From assembly GCA_024681775.1 (NCBI GenBank), contig JAILAF010000013.1, forward strand, positions 1 through 64,000: a DNA stretch of 64,000 nt. Direction: 5' to 3'. Below are positions 50,925-60,178 of the stretch, piece after piece. The position numbers and the translations under genes were made by a program. How positions within the stretch are numbered: the stretch's first letter is position 1; each line of letters opens with the position of its first letter. The DNA comes from Lachnospiraceae bacterium (GTDB taxonomy: Bacteria; Bacillota; Clostridia; Lachnospirales; Lachnospiraceae). The notes below the pieces were generated by a model. That model worked only from the letters and a program-made list of their open reading frames with translations, did not search any database and was not told the origin of the DNA.

Positions 50925-52769
50925 ATGAGAAAAACAGTTTTCAATGCACTGGCATCATTGGTTTTGGTACTATGTTGTATTCCTGTTTTGGGGATCAAGG
51001 CGAAGGCAGTATCTCCGGACACGACCTGGCAGGATAATTACAACTATGAACTCAGGGAAGGAAGTATTTACCTGAAATCCTACAAAGAAACTGCTCCCGG
51101 GGGCGATATAGTGATTCCGGCCACTGCTACAGTGGGCGGGGTGACCTATGGCACAGTGATCGAATCTGAGGGCAGATATTATGAGACGGAAGATGATTGG
51201 GGATATGTTTTTTTCTTCCCGGTAGATAATATTGCTTCTGTAACTACGGAAGATGGTGTCAAAGCGACATGCTTAAATTATTTGTTTTATAACAGTATAC
51301 AGTTTAACGGCTATTATAATGAAGTTGTTCCAAATGCAACGCTGGAATCACTTCATTTAGAAAGTCTTGATACAAGTGATCTGACAGCAATGCAAAGTGC
51401 TTTTGCACATTGCGCTAACTTGACATCACTTGATTTAAGCAGATGGGATACCGGGAATGTTGTAGATATGAATGCTACCTTTCATGGATGCAAAGCCCTC
51501 AGCGACTTGAAGATAAGTGAGTGGGATACTTCCAATTGTGAGAGCATGGGATTGATGTTCGATGGTTGTCGTTCACTGGAACGTATAGATTTATCTCATT
51601 GGGATATCACGAAAGTAACCAATATGAATGCTATGTTCGGTGATTGCGCTCGCTTGGTGGAGCTGAATCTACGTAATTTTCAGACGGATGTTGTTCGTGA
51701 TGTCAGCTTAATGTTTTGGGCTTGCTATGAGCTTGAAAAGGTGAACCTTTCCGGATTTGATCTTTCGAATGTGCAATATTTCGAGGACATGTTCGAGGCT
51801 TGCAATTCTTTGAAAGAAATCCGTACTCCCATGAATACTCCCGTTTCTATTACGCTTCCCAAGACATTTTATGATGGAAACGGAAATAGTTATACGGAAT
51901 TACCGATGAACAATCCCTCGTCAATGCGATTGACCGATCAAAGTAATCCCGAACCGGACAATGAAGCTGTTAACGACTTTGTGTCACGTCTCTATCATGT
52001 GTTCCTTGATCGTGAGCCTGAGCAGGAGGAAGTAGAAGGATGGGCATCTCTCATCGTCTCCGGACAGAAAACTGCCGGTGAGGCAGCTGCAGGCTTCATC
52101 TTCAGCCCCGAGTTCACCAACCGGAATATGTGTAACTCCCACTTCCTGGATTACCTGTACCTGGGTCTCTTTGACAGGGCTGCAGACGATACCGGAAAGG
52201 AAGGCTGGACCCTTCTGATCGATGAGGGCTACTCCAGAGAAAAAGTGGTGCAGGGATTCCTGACAAGCCCTGAATTCATTGACCTCTGTGCAAAATTTGG
52301 CGTGAACTGCGGAACCGGTCTGGCAAATGTTCCCGAACTGGGCACCATCCAGACGGACCATTGCACCATTGCAGGATGCCCTAATGATGCGCCTGTTAAG
52401 ATCATGGTCGTCAGCCTGTATGACACCGTCTTTGGACGTGTGCCGTCGCAGGATGAGGTGGACTTCTGGGTGAACCACATGGCAAATCACACTCCCGGTG
52501 TCACTGCCCGCGTGATGGTAAACACCTTCCTGAACGGAGAGGAGTATAGCAACCTGAACAGGAACAACACCGAGTACATCACTGACCTGTATCATGCCAT
52601 CTTTAACCGCGATGCGGACGAGGGCGGATTAAGCGACTGGCTGAACCGTCTCGAAAACCTGGGCTGGACCAGAGAGCAGGTACTCAATGGCTTTACCGCT
52701 TCTGCCGAGTTTATCGACCAGTGCCACCATGCCGGCATCGAGATCGGTGGAGAAATCGAGACACAGTGA
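50925..52769 (+). CDS. Secreted DUF285 leucine-rich-repeat protein with DUF4214 tail
   Basis: 614 aa. A signal peptide is cleaved near GIKAKA-VSP. After a ~120-residue beta domain come about six repeats of the DUF285/BspA-like type (SLDLSRWDTGNVVDMNATF, MFDGCRSLERIDLSHWD and so on, ~24 residues each), residues ~140-310. A short linker leads to four DUF4214-like units (~350-614). The N-terminal half is notably AT-rich, while the tail has the GC and sequence of the gene at 47311. I use ATG 50925 after GAAAGGGGATCAC. It is probably a cell-surface adhesin. Confidence 0.85.
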   Translation: MRKTVFNALASLVLVLCCIPVLGIKAKAVSPDTTWQDNYNYELREGSIYLKSYKETAPGGDIVIPATATVGGVTYGTVIESEGRYYETEDDWGYVFFFPVDNIASVTTEDGVKATCLNYLFYNSIQFNGYYNEVVPNATLESLHLESLDTSDLTAMQSAFAHCANLTSLDLSRWDTGNVVDMNATFHGCKALSDLKISEWDTSNCESMGLMFDGCRSLERIDLSHWDITKVTNMNAMFGDCARLVELNLRNFQTDVVRDVSLMFWACYELEKVNLSGFDLSNVQYFEDMFEACNSLKEIRTPMNTPVSITLPKTFYDGNGNSYTELPMNNPSSMRLTDQSNPEPDNEAVNDFVSRLYHVFLDREPEQEEVEGWASLIVSGQKTAGEAAAGFIFSPEFTNRNMCNSHFLDYLYLGLFDRAADDTGKEGWTLLIDEGYSREKVVQGFLTSPEFIDLCAKFGVNCGTGLANVPELGTIQTDHCTIAGCPNDAPVKIMVVSLYDTVFGRVPSQDEVDFWVNHMANHTPGVTARVMVNTFLNGEEYSNLNRNNTEYITDLYHAIFNRDADEGGLSDWLNRLENLGWTREQVLNGFTASAEFIDQCHHAGIEIGGEIETQ

Positions 52770-52800
52770 TGCCGGGATTCCGGCCGAGAATACTGAAATA

Positions 52801-52846
52801 ATGCAAAAAAGCTCCGGCAGATTCTCAAATCTGCCGGAACTTTTTT
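52801..52846 (+). terminator. Terminator of the second DUF4214 gene
   Basis: GCTCCGGCAGATT-CTCA-AATCTGCCGGAAC followed by TTTTTT. The arm GCTCCGGCAGAT is shared with the terminator of the first DUF4214 gene. Confidence 0.9.
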
Positions 52847-52975
52847 GCAAATGCTCGAAAAAATGTCTTGCAAAATGCACTTTAATGCGTCAATATTTTA
52901 CCATACCAAAGTGACATGCCGCTCCGGCGCAGAATAGAGTCTTGCGCAGGAGACGGGTAAGGGGAGGATAGGAAT

Positions 52976-54514
52976 ATGGAATTTGCAAATTCATTCTGGT
53001 CACTGTTGCCGCCGCTGGTGGCAATCCTGCTGGCGCTCATCACCAAGGAGGTGTATTCATCCCTCTTCGTTGGCATCTGCGTGGGCGGGTTGCTGTACGC
53101 AGGATTTAACGTGCGTCTGGCCATGGAGCATATCTTCGTGGACGGCATGATCGGTCAGCTGTCCGACAGCTGGAATGTGGGCATCCTGATCTTCCTGGTG
53201 GTGCTGGGCTGTATGGTCATGCTCATGAACCGCGCAGGAGGCTCTGCGGCCTTCGGTAAATGGGCCGTTACCCATGTGAAGACGAAGGCGGGAGCTCAGG
53301 TGGCCACCATCGTCCTGGGCATGCTGATCTTTATCGACGATTATTTCAACTGCCTCACCGTGGGTTCCGTGATGCGTCCCGTGACGGACAAGCACGGGAT
53401 CTCCAGGGAAAAGCTGGCCTATCTCATCGACGCTACCGCAGCGCCCGTCTGTATCATCGCTCCCATTTCTTCCTGGGCTGCTGCTGTGACCGGGTTTGTG
53501 GACGGCGCCAACGGACTGTCCCTTTTCATCAGAGCCATCCCTTACAATTTCTATGCGCTGCTGACCCTGGTCATGATGTTCGCCATCACCTATATGAAGT
53601 TTGATTACGGCTCCATGCGTCTGGCAGAGCTGAACCGGCAGGCACAGATCAAGAGCAGGCTGAAGGAAGAGCCCGCTGCACTGACCGGTGCGGAAGATCA
53701 GCCCAATCCCCCCGTGTCCGATAAGGGTAAGGTTTCCCATCTGGTTTTCCCCATTGCGACTCTGATCATCTGCTGTGTCATCGGCATGATCTACACCGGC
53801 GGATTTTTCGAGGGCGCGGGATTTATCGAGGCTTTCTCCAATTCCGACGCTTCCGTGGGACTGGTGTACGGCTCCGTGGTGGCGCTGATCCTGACGGTCA
53901 TTTACTATCTCATCACGAAGGTCCTGACCTTCAACGAGTGTATGAACGCCCTTCCCGAGGGCTTTAAGAGCATGGTCCCCGCCATTCTGGTGCTGACCTT
54001 TGCATGGACCCTGAAGGCTATGACGGACTCTCTGGGCGCAGCGGAGTACGTGGGCGGTGTGGTTGCAAATGTAGCAGACAATCACGCCCTCATGAGCCTG
54101 CTTCCTTCCCTGGTATTCCTGGTAGGTGTGTTCCTTGCCTTTGCAACCGGTACCTCCTGGGGAACCTTCGGTATCCTCATCCCCATCGTCGTCAATGTCT
54201 TCGGCGGGGATGTGAACAACGAGCTGATGATCATCGCCATCTCTGCCTGCATGGCAGGAGCCGTCTGCGGAGACCACTGCTCCCCCATTTCCGACACCAC
54301 CATCATGGCTTCCGCGGGAGCGGACTGCAACCACATCCGCCATGTCAGCACCCAGCTGCCTTATGCATTTACGGTTGCTGCGGTATCCCTTGTGGCCTAT
54401 ATCGTTTCCGGCTTTGTGCGGAACTGGCTGGTGTGCCTGCTCATCGGCATTGCGCTGATGGTGGGAACGCTCTTTGTATTGAAAGCTATGACGCAAAACA
54501 AAGAAGTAGAGTAA
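52976..54514 (+). CDS. Na+/H+ antiporter, NhaC family
   Basis: 512 aa, about 12 helices. Family landmarks: WSLLPPLVAILLALITKEVY at the start, the IFIDDYFNCLTVGSVMRPV region with acidic residues in a helix, and near the end AGAVCGDHCSPISDTTIM, a hallmark of NhaC-type transporters. A hydrophilic loop rich in Glu/Pro separates the two halves (~residues 220-250). GGGGAGGATAGGAAT precedes the start. The solute could be H+/Na+ or an organic acid/lysine-type counter-ion; specificity is unproven. Confidence 0.9.
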   Translation: MEFANSFWSLLPPLVAILLALITKEVYSSLFVGICVGGLLYAGFNVRLAMEHIFVDGMIGQLSDSWNVGILIFLVVLGCMVMLMNRAGGSAAFGKWAVTHVKTKAGAQVATIVLGMLIFIDDYFNCLTVGSVMRPVTDKHGISREKLAYLIDATAAPVCIIAPISSWAAAVTGFVDGANGLSLFIRAIPYNFYALLTLVMMFAITYMKFDYGSMRLAELNRQAQIKSRLKEEPAALTGAEDQPNPPVSDKGKVSHLVFPIATLIICCVIGMIYTGGFFEGAGFIEAFSNSDASVGLVYGSVVALILTVIYYLITKVLTFNECMNALPEGFKSMVPAILVLTFAWTLKAMTDSLGAAEYVGGVVANVADNHALMSLLPSLVFLVGVFLAFATGTSWGTFGILIPIVVNVFGGDVNNELMIIAISACMAGAVCGDHCSPISDTTIMASAGADCNHIRHVSTQLPYAFTVAAVSLVAYIVSGFVRNWLVCLLIGIALMVGTLFVLKAMTQNKEVE

Positions 54515-54612
54515 CCGGATCTTCCCACGTTGCGAAACGTACTGTTGCTTTTCTACCCAAAGGAAATATAATAAAAGCAGAAGGTACGTTCAATCGCATA
54601 TCATCAGGAAAC

Positions 54613-54649
54613 AAAGGCGTTTCATCTCTCGCGGATGGAACGCCTTTTT
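54613..54649 (+). terminator. Terminator of the NhaC-type gene
   Basis: AAAGGCGTTTCATC-TCTCGCG-GATGGAACGCCTTTTT, one mismatch, with T-run. Confidence 0.8.
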
Positions 54650-54674
54650 GCATTTGAAAAGGGGGGGTATGATT

Positions 54675-57245
54675 ATGGCTGCTTTTGACAGGATCTTGAG
54701 CGGGATTCCGGAGATGGATGCGGCACTTGATAACATCCGGCTGGGAGACAATGTGGTATGGCGGGTTTCGGATCTGGAGCAGTTCAAACTCTTCATGGAG
54801 CCCTATCTGCGGCAGGCCATCGCAGACGGGCGCAACATCATCTATTTCCGTTTTGCCAGTCATGAGCCTCTGGTGGAGGACTGCCCGGAGATCAAAACCG
54901 TGGAGGTGCCATTGTCCCACCGCTTCGAAACCTTCACTGTAGACATTCACAACGTCATCGAGCAGGAGGGAAAGGACGCCTTCTATGTTTTTGACTGCCT
55001 TTCCGAGCTGCAGGCTGCCTGGGCTACGGACCTTATGATGGGAAACTTTTTCCGGGTGACCTGTCCCTTCCTCTTTGTGCTGGATACCGTGGCGTTTTTT
55101 CCCATCATCCGCGGAAAGCACTCGGTCCATTCCATCGACAAGATCCTGAATACCACACAGCTTTTCTTTGATGTCTATGCGGATAAAAATACGGTCTATG
55201 TCCGCCCGGAGAAGGTGTGGAACCGCACCTCCGATACCATGTTCCTGCCCCATACCTACGATCCCGAGACAGGGGCCTTCCGTCCCATTCTGGACGGGGT
55301 ACGATCCAGCCGTTTTTACCAGACCCTTGGAGCAGCGCAGCGCTCTGCCGAGGAGCAGTATTCCGATTCCTGGGACCGCTTTTTCAACCGTACAAAAATG
55401 CTGCGGGAAAGCGGCGCGGATGTGACGGAAGACTGCCACAGGATGTGCAATATCATGATGACCCGGGACGACAAAATGCGGGGGATGGTAAAGAAGCATT
55501 TTGCGCCGGAGGATTATTTTGCAGTGCGGGACCACATGGTGGGAACGGGAATGATCGGCGGTAAGGCATGCGGAATGCTGCTGGCCAGAGCCATCATCCG
55601 GAACAGGGAACCCGATATCGACGAGGTGCTGGAGCCCCACGATTCTTTCTATGTAGGATCCGATTTGTATTATACCTATCTGGTGGACAACGGACTCTGG
55701 GATCTGCGGGTGAGACAGCGGACGGAGGAGGGGTATTTTGCTCTGGCGGAGGAATTCGCTACCAGGATCATGGAGGGAACCTTTTCCGCGGAAATGCATG
55801 ACAGGTTTGTCGGAATCATGGAATATTACGGACAGGATCCATACATCATCCGTTCCAGCAGTATCCTGGAAGATGGTTTCGGCAATGCTTTTGCGGGAAA
55901 ATACGAGTCGGTCTTCTGTACCAACAGAGGCAACCTTGAGGAGCGAACGGCGGAATTCGAGCATGCCATCAAGGTGGTGTACGCCAGCTCCATGAGTCTC
56001 TCCGCATTGGATTACCGGAAACGGCGGGGCCTGGACAAGCGGGATGAGCAGATGGCGCTGCTCATTCAGAGGGTGTCAGGCTCCTACTATGGTTCCAACT
56101 ATATGCCCTGCGCTGCTGGCGTGGGATATTCCTTCAGTCCGTACCGGATCATGAAGGAGAGCGATCCTTCTGCAGGGATGTTGCGGCTGGTGATGGGCCT
56201 GGGAACCTCCGCAGTGGACCGGACGGAAGGCTCCTATCCAAGGATCGTGAACCTGGACATGCCGGAAAAAACCTCCTATTCCTCCTCTGCGGACAAACAT
56301 CGTTTTTCCCAGGGGAAAGCGGAAGCGATCAGTATGACGGAAAAGGTGCTGCGAAAGTTTTCTTTGGAAGAGCTGGAACAGGACCTGCCGGGCTATCTGG
56401 GGAGGATCCTGCTGGAGCATGACACGGATGCCGAGTCCAGGCTCAGCGAGATTGGCCACCCCCGAAACGTGCTCTTTATCTCCTGTAAAGGGCTCGTGGC
56501 AAACGGCATTCTCATGGAGCAAATGCGGCGGATGCTGCACACAATCCAGGAGGAATATAATTATCCTGTGGATACGGAATTTACCATCAATCTGTCAGAG
56601 GACGGTGAGTATTCCATTGATCTGCTACAGTGCAGGCCACTTCAGGTGAGGAAAGGGGAGTCGGGAACCGTGATTCCGCCGGATATCCCGAAGGAACGGA
56701 TCCTTCTGGAAAGCAGAGGGGCATCCATGGGGATGGCAAAAACGGCAGGACTGGATATCATCGTTTATGTGGATCCCATCAGATATTACAACATGCCCTA
56801 CATAGAGAAGAATCTGGTGGCAAAGCTGGTTGGTACCATCAATTGGCATTACCGTGAACAGGGGAAGCACATGATGTTGATCGTTCCCGGAAGAGTGGGG
56901 ACGACTTCACCGGAGTTGGGAGTGCCTACCGCGTTTTCGGATATCAGCGCCTATGAGGTCATCTGTGAAGTGGAGGAGTCCCGGGCGGGCTACAATCCGG
57001 AGCTGTCCTACGGCAGCCACATTTTCCAGGACCTGGTGGAAGCGCAGATTCTCTATACCGCTGTTTTTGACAGTGAGAAGACGATCCGTTTTTCCCCGGA
57101 ACTGTTGGAGGATTTCCCGGATCTTGTGCGGGAATTTGACCGGACGGGAAGACTCTCCGATATCGTTCATGTGTATGATATCAGCGCAGCCGGTGCCACG
57201 GTATATCATGATGTGGCAGAAGAGCATCTGGTGATCACCTGTTGA
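54675..57245 (+). CDS. KaiC/RecA-like domain fused to a PPDK-type ATP-grasp domain
   Basis: 856 aa. Residues ~1-220 look like a KaiC/RecA-type ATPase fold (FDRILSGIPEMDAALDNI, a strand DAFYVFDCL), but the P-loop position reads RVSDLEQFK, so nucleotide binding there is doubtful. Residues ~290-655 are a PEP/pyruvate-binding ATP-grasp domain: GMIGGKACGMLLARAI, YIIRSSSILEDGFGNAFAGK, and the closing LLQCRPLQ. The C-terminal ~200 residues (SYGSHIFQDLVEA) are unassigned. No phosphohistidine TSH motif or PEP TIM barrel follows, unlike PpdK, so it cannot run a full dikinase cycle alone. ATG 54675 fits the poly-G RBS best; ATG 54669 is an alternative. Confidence 0.8.
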   Translation: MAAFDRILSGIPEMDAALDNIRLGDNVVWRVSDLEQFKLFMEPYLRQAIADGRNIIYFRFASHEPLVEDCPEIKTVEVPLSHRFETFTVDIHNVIEQEGKDAFYVFDCLSELQAAWATDLMMGNFFRVTCPFLFVLDTVAFFPIIRGKHSVHSIDKILNTTQLFFDVYADKNTVYVRPEKVWNRTSDTMFLPHTYDPETGAFRPILDGVRSSRFYQTLGAAQRSAEEQYSDSWDRFFNRTKMLRESGADVTEDCHRMCNIMMTRDDKMRGMVKKHFAPEDYFAVRDHMVGTGMIGGKACGMLLARAIIRNREPDIDEVLEPHDSFYVGSDLYYTYLVDNGLWDLRVRQRTEEGYFALAEEFATRIMEGTFSAEMHDRFVGIMEYYGQDPYIIRSSSILEDGFGNAFAGKYESVFCTNRGNLEERTAEFEHAIKVVYASSMSLSALDYRKRRGLDKRDEQMALLIQRVSGSYYGSNYMPCAAGVGYSFSPYRIMKESDPSAGMLRLVMGLGTSAVDRTEGSYPRIVNLDMPEKTSYSSSADKHRFSQGKAEAISMTEKVLRKFSLEELEQDLPGYLGRILLEHDTDAESRLSEIGHPRNVLFISCKGLVANGILMEQMRRMLHTIQEEYNYPVDTEFTINLSEDGEYSIDLLQCRPLQVRKGESGTVIPPDIPKERILLESRGASMGMAKTAGLDIIVYVDPIRYYNMPYIEKNLVAKLVGTINWHYREQGKHMMLIVPGRVGTTSPELGVPTAFSDISAYEVICEVEESRAGYNPELSYGSHIFQDLVEAQILYTAVFDSEKTIRFSPELLEDFPDLVREFDRTGRLSDIVHVYDISAAGATVYHDVAEEHLVITC

Positions 57246-57312
57246 GCGGAGCCACGAGGGCAGTAGCGGTTTTTCTTTTCCGACCCGTCTTGTGATATGA
57301 CAGGTGGAATCA

Positions 57313-57347
57313 CAGATCCGGTCCGAAAGGACCGGGTCTGTTTTATT
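57313..57347 (+). terminator. Terminator of the KaiC-like/ATP-grasp gene
   Basis: CAGATCCGGTCC-GAAA-GGACCGGGTCTG followed by TTTTATT: a GNRA-like loop on a stable stem. Confidence 0.88.
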
Positions 57348-57483
57348 GCACAAAAAGACCCGGAAAAAACCTTTCCGTTTTTGCAAAACGGCGAGTGCGT
57401 TCCATGGATTTCTGTGCTAAACTGTAGTTTGCAGTTATTGTGCGAAAGCTGCGGATTACGCCTGCAACATGTGAGGGGAACAT

Positions 57484-58956
57484 ATGAAATACAGACCGGA
57501 TCGTGCGGAAGCATTGAATATGGCAGCGGAAGGAAGTTACGATATCCTGCCCGTCAGTTGCGAACTTCTGTCAGATTTTATCACGCCCATCGAAGCCATG
57601 CGCATCCTGAAGGGTGTGTCCACCCATTGCTATCTGCTGGAGTCTGCCGTTGCCAACGAGAAGTGGGGGCATTACACCTTCCTCGGATATGATCCGAAGC
57701 TGGAGATCACCTGCAAGGACGGGAAAATGCAGATCGGAGAGGAAGTCTTTACCACAGAGGATCCTTCCTTCCACCTGCGGGAGCTTCTGGCGGAATATCG
57801 CAGTCCCCGCTTTGAATACCTGCCTTCCTTCACCGGAGGCCTGGTAGGCTATTTTGCATTCGATTATCTGTGCTACAGCGAGCCCACGGTTCGCCGCGAT
57901 ATCTCGGACCCCGACCTGTTTAAGGATCTGGATCTGATGCTTTTTGACAAGGTCATCGCTTTTGACAATGTGCGTCAGAAGCTGATCCTCATCGCCAATA
58001 TGCGTACGGAGAATGCGGAGGATGAGTACGACCGCGCCGTGAAGGAGCTCGCCGCCATGGCAGAGCTTTTGAAAAACGGCAGAAAATCCGACGAACAGCC
58101 CGGCAGGCTCCTGGGAGAGGTGAAGCCTCTCTTTGACAGGGAAAGCTACTGCGCCATGGTGGAGAAGGGCAAGCACCACATCAAGGAAGGAGATATCTTC
58201 CAGATCGTGCTTTCCAATCAGCTTTCCGCACCCTTTGAGGGTTCGCTGTTAAACACGTACCGTGTGCTGCGCACCATCAATCCGTCCCCCTACATGTTCT
58301 ATTTTGCAGGGACGGATGTGGAGGTGGCCGGTGCTTCTCCCGAGACGCTGGTCAAGCTGGAGGACGGGTTGCTGCGCACCTTTCCGCTGGCAGGAACCCG
58401 GAAGCGCGGCGCCACGGAGGAAGAGGACCGGAAGCTGGAGGCGGAGCTCCTGGCGGACGAGAAGGAGCTGGCTGAGCACAACATGCTGGTGGACCTGGGG
58501 CGGAACGACCTGGGGAAGATCAGCGCGTTCGGCTCCGTGGAGGTGGAAAAATATCACTCCATCGAGCGCTATTCCCATGTGATGCACATCGGCTCCACCG
58601 TGAGGGGCACCATCCGCAAGGATAAGGACGCCCTGGATGCCATCGAGGCGGTACTGCCTGCAGGCACCCTCTCCGGTGCACCGAAGATCAGGGCGTGTCA
58701 GCTCATCGAGGAGCTGGAGAACAGCAGGCGCGGCATCTACGGCGGCGCCGTGGGTTATATCGACTTTACCGGCAACATGGATACCTGTATCGCCATCCGT
58801 CTGGTTTTTCAGAAGAACGGAAAAGTCTTCGTACAGAGCGGCGCAGGCATCGTGGCGGATTCCGTTCCCGAGAAGGAATATGAGGAGTGCCTGAACAAGG
58901 CAAAAGCCTCTCTTCATGCGCTGGAACTGGCTGAGGAAGAAGAGGGGGTACGGTAG
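57484..58956 (+). CDS. trpE: Anthranilate synthase component I (TrpE)
   Basis: 490 aa chorismate-using enzyme. It has the TrpE feedback-site motif YLLESA near residue 50, then NPSPYMFYF, PLAGTRKRG, LVDLGRNDLGK, LPAGTLSGAPKIRAC and the end VQSGAGIVADSVPEKEYEE. This fits TrpE better than PabB. GAGGGGAACAT precedes the ATG. trpG follows after 2 bp; trpD, C, F, B and A do not follow. No T-box or tandem-Trp leader peptide was seen in the 238-bp upstream region. Confidence 0.94.
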   Translation: MKYRPDRAEALNMAAEGSYDILPVSCELLSDFITPIEAMRILKGVSTHCYLLESAVANEKWGHYTFLGYDPKLEITCKDGKMQIGEEVFTTEDPSFHLRELLAEYRSPRFEYLPSFTGGLVGYFAFDYLCYSEPTVRRDISDPDLFKDLDLMLFDKVIAFDNVRQKLILIANMRTENAEDEYDRAVKELAAMAELLKNGRKSDEQPGRLLGEVKPLFDRESYCAMVEKGKHHIKEGDIFQIVLSNQLSAPFEGSLLNTYRVLRTINPSPYMFYFAGTDVEVAGASPETLVKLEDGLLRTFPLAGTRKRGATEEEDRKLEAELLADEKELAEHNMLVDLGRNDLGKISAFGSVEVEKYHSIERYSHVMHIGSTVRGTIRKDKDALDAIEAVLPAGTLSGAPKIRACQLIEELENSRRGIYGGAVGYIDFTGNMDTCIAIRLVFQKNGKVFVQSGAGIVADSVPEKEYEECLNKAKASLHALELAEEEEGVR

Positions 58957-58958
58957 AT

Positions 58959-59522
58959 ATGATCCTGCTGATCGATAATTATGACAGCTTTTCCTATAAC
59001 CTGTTTCAGCTCATCGGCGAGATCAATCCTGACATCCGTGTCATTCGAAACGATGAGATGACGATTTCCGAGATCCGGGCGCTGAACCCTGACCGCGTGA
59101 TCCTTTCTCCCGGCCCCGGGAGACCGGAGGATGCGGGGATCATTGTGGATGCGGTCCTGGGACTGGGCCGGGATATCCCGCTCCTGGGAGTCTGCCTGGG
59201 ACACCAGGCCATCTGCATGGCGCTGGGAGCTACCGTGACCTATGCCCGGGAATTGATGCACGGAAAGCAGTCCGTGGCGAAACTGGATACTGCCTCCCGG
59301 CTTTTTGCGGGATGTCCCGAAGAGGCGCCGGTGGCCAGGTACCACTCCCTGGCTGCGGATCCGGATACCATCCCCGATTGCCTGAAGGTGACCGCAAGGA
59401 CGGCGGACGGAGAAGTGATGGCCGTGGAGCACAGGGAGTATCCCATCTACGGCGTGCAATTCCATCCCGAATCCATCCTGACACCCGACGGGCGGCAGAT
59501 GCTGCGGAATTTTCTGAACTGA
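58959..59522 (+). CDS. trpG: Glutamine amidotransferase TrpG/PabA
   Basis: 187 aa class I amidotransferase delivering ammonia to TrpE. Catalytic Cys is in LGVCLGHQAI (about residue 79), the His in VQFHPESIL. It starts IDNYDSFSYNLFQLIGE as usual. Because folate synthesis genes are present but no pabA is seen, it could also serve aminodeoxychorismate synthase (inference). It ends at TGA 59520 in the same frame as the Nudix gene that follows. Confidence 0.94.
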   Translation: MILLIDNYDSFSYNLFQLIGEINPDIRVIRNDEMTISEIRALNPDRVILSPGPGRPEDAGIIVDAVLGLGRDIPLLGVCLGHQAICMALGATVTYARELMHGKQSVAKLDTASRLFAGCPEEAPVARYHSLAADPDTIPDCLKVTARTADGEVMAVEHREYPIYGVQFHPESILTPDGRQMLRNFLN

Positions 59523-59592
59523 TTTTTGCCTCACGGATGCAACCGTGTGATCCTGCACTGCGTTTCGGCCCCGGACGGGCGGCAGATGCTGC
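59487..59592 (+). repeat. 19-bp direct repeat across the trpG/Nudix junction
   Basis: GACGGGCGGCAGATGCTGC occurs at 59487-59505, inside the trpG end (PDGRQML), and again at 59574-59592, just before the Nudix start. The copies are 87 bp apart, a multiple of three, so they are read in the same frame. Confidence 0.9.
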
Positions 59593-59606
59593 ATGAGGAA
59601 CCTGTA

Positions 59607-60071
59607 ATGAAAGAGACGACCCTCTGTTATCTGGAGCGCGACGGCGCCTATCTGATGCTGCTGCGCAACAAGAAGGAAAAGGATGTGAACGCCGGCAAAT
59701 GGATCGGCGTGGGCGGACATCTGGAAGAGGGTGAGACCCCGGAGGCATGTGCCAGACGGGAGATTGCGGAAGAGACGGGACTGGTCCCGGGGGAGATGCG
59801 TTACCGCGGCATCATCGATTTTCTCTTCCTGACAGACCGCTCCGAGGATGAGCGGATGTATCTGTATACCTCTACGGATTTTGAAGGCGAGCCTTCGGAA
59901 TGCAATGAGGGTACTTTGCGGTGGATCCCCAAGGGGGATCTGATGGATTTAAACCTCTGGGAGGGAGACCGTATTTTCCTGCGGATCCTTTTGGAGGACG
60001 GCGGATTTTTCAAGCTCCGCATGGCCTATGAGGGAGACCGGCTGGTCTCCGCTCAGGAAATGAACGATTAA
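59607..60071 (+). CDS. Nudix hydrolase (8-oxo-dGTP diphosphatase-like)
   Basis: 154 aa. The Nudix box GGHLEEGETPEACARREIAEETGL is intact (about residues 36-59; G5xE7xREUxEExGU). The sequence opens KETTLCYLERDGAYLMLLRN and continues with KEKDVNAGKWIGVGG, a pattern of MutT/MTH1-like members that sanitise oxidised nucleotides. I start at ATG 59607 because GAGGAACCTGTA lies upstream. The frame is open back to the TGA of trpG. Confidence 0.88.
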   Translation: MKETTLCYLERDGAYLMLLRNKKEKDVNAGKWIGVGGHLEEGETPEACARREIAEETGLVPGEMRYRGIIDFLFLTDRSEDERMYLYTSTDFEGEPSECNEGTLRWIPKGDLMDLNLWEGDRIFLRILLEDGGFFKLRMAYEGDRLVSAQEMND

Positions 60072-60178
60072 CTGATTTTTGCATGATCCCTGCTGGGGGT
60101 GCCTTTTTTCCGCACGCCTTTTTGCGCCCGGTTGAGCGTATTTTTTGTCCCCGGCGGTTCGTAGATAGAGAGCGCATT

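Noticed and set aside
57402-57430. Short leader peptide ORF (MDFCAKL) before trpE
   Set aside because: It contains no tryptophan codons and has no attenuator pair; not a trp leader.
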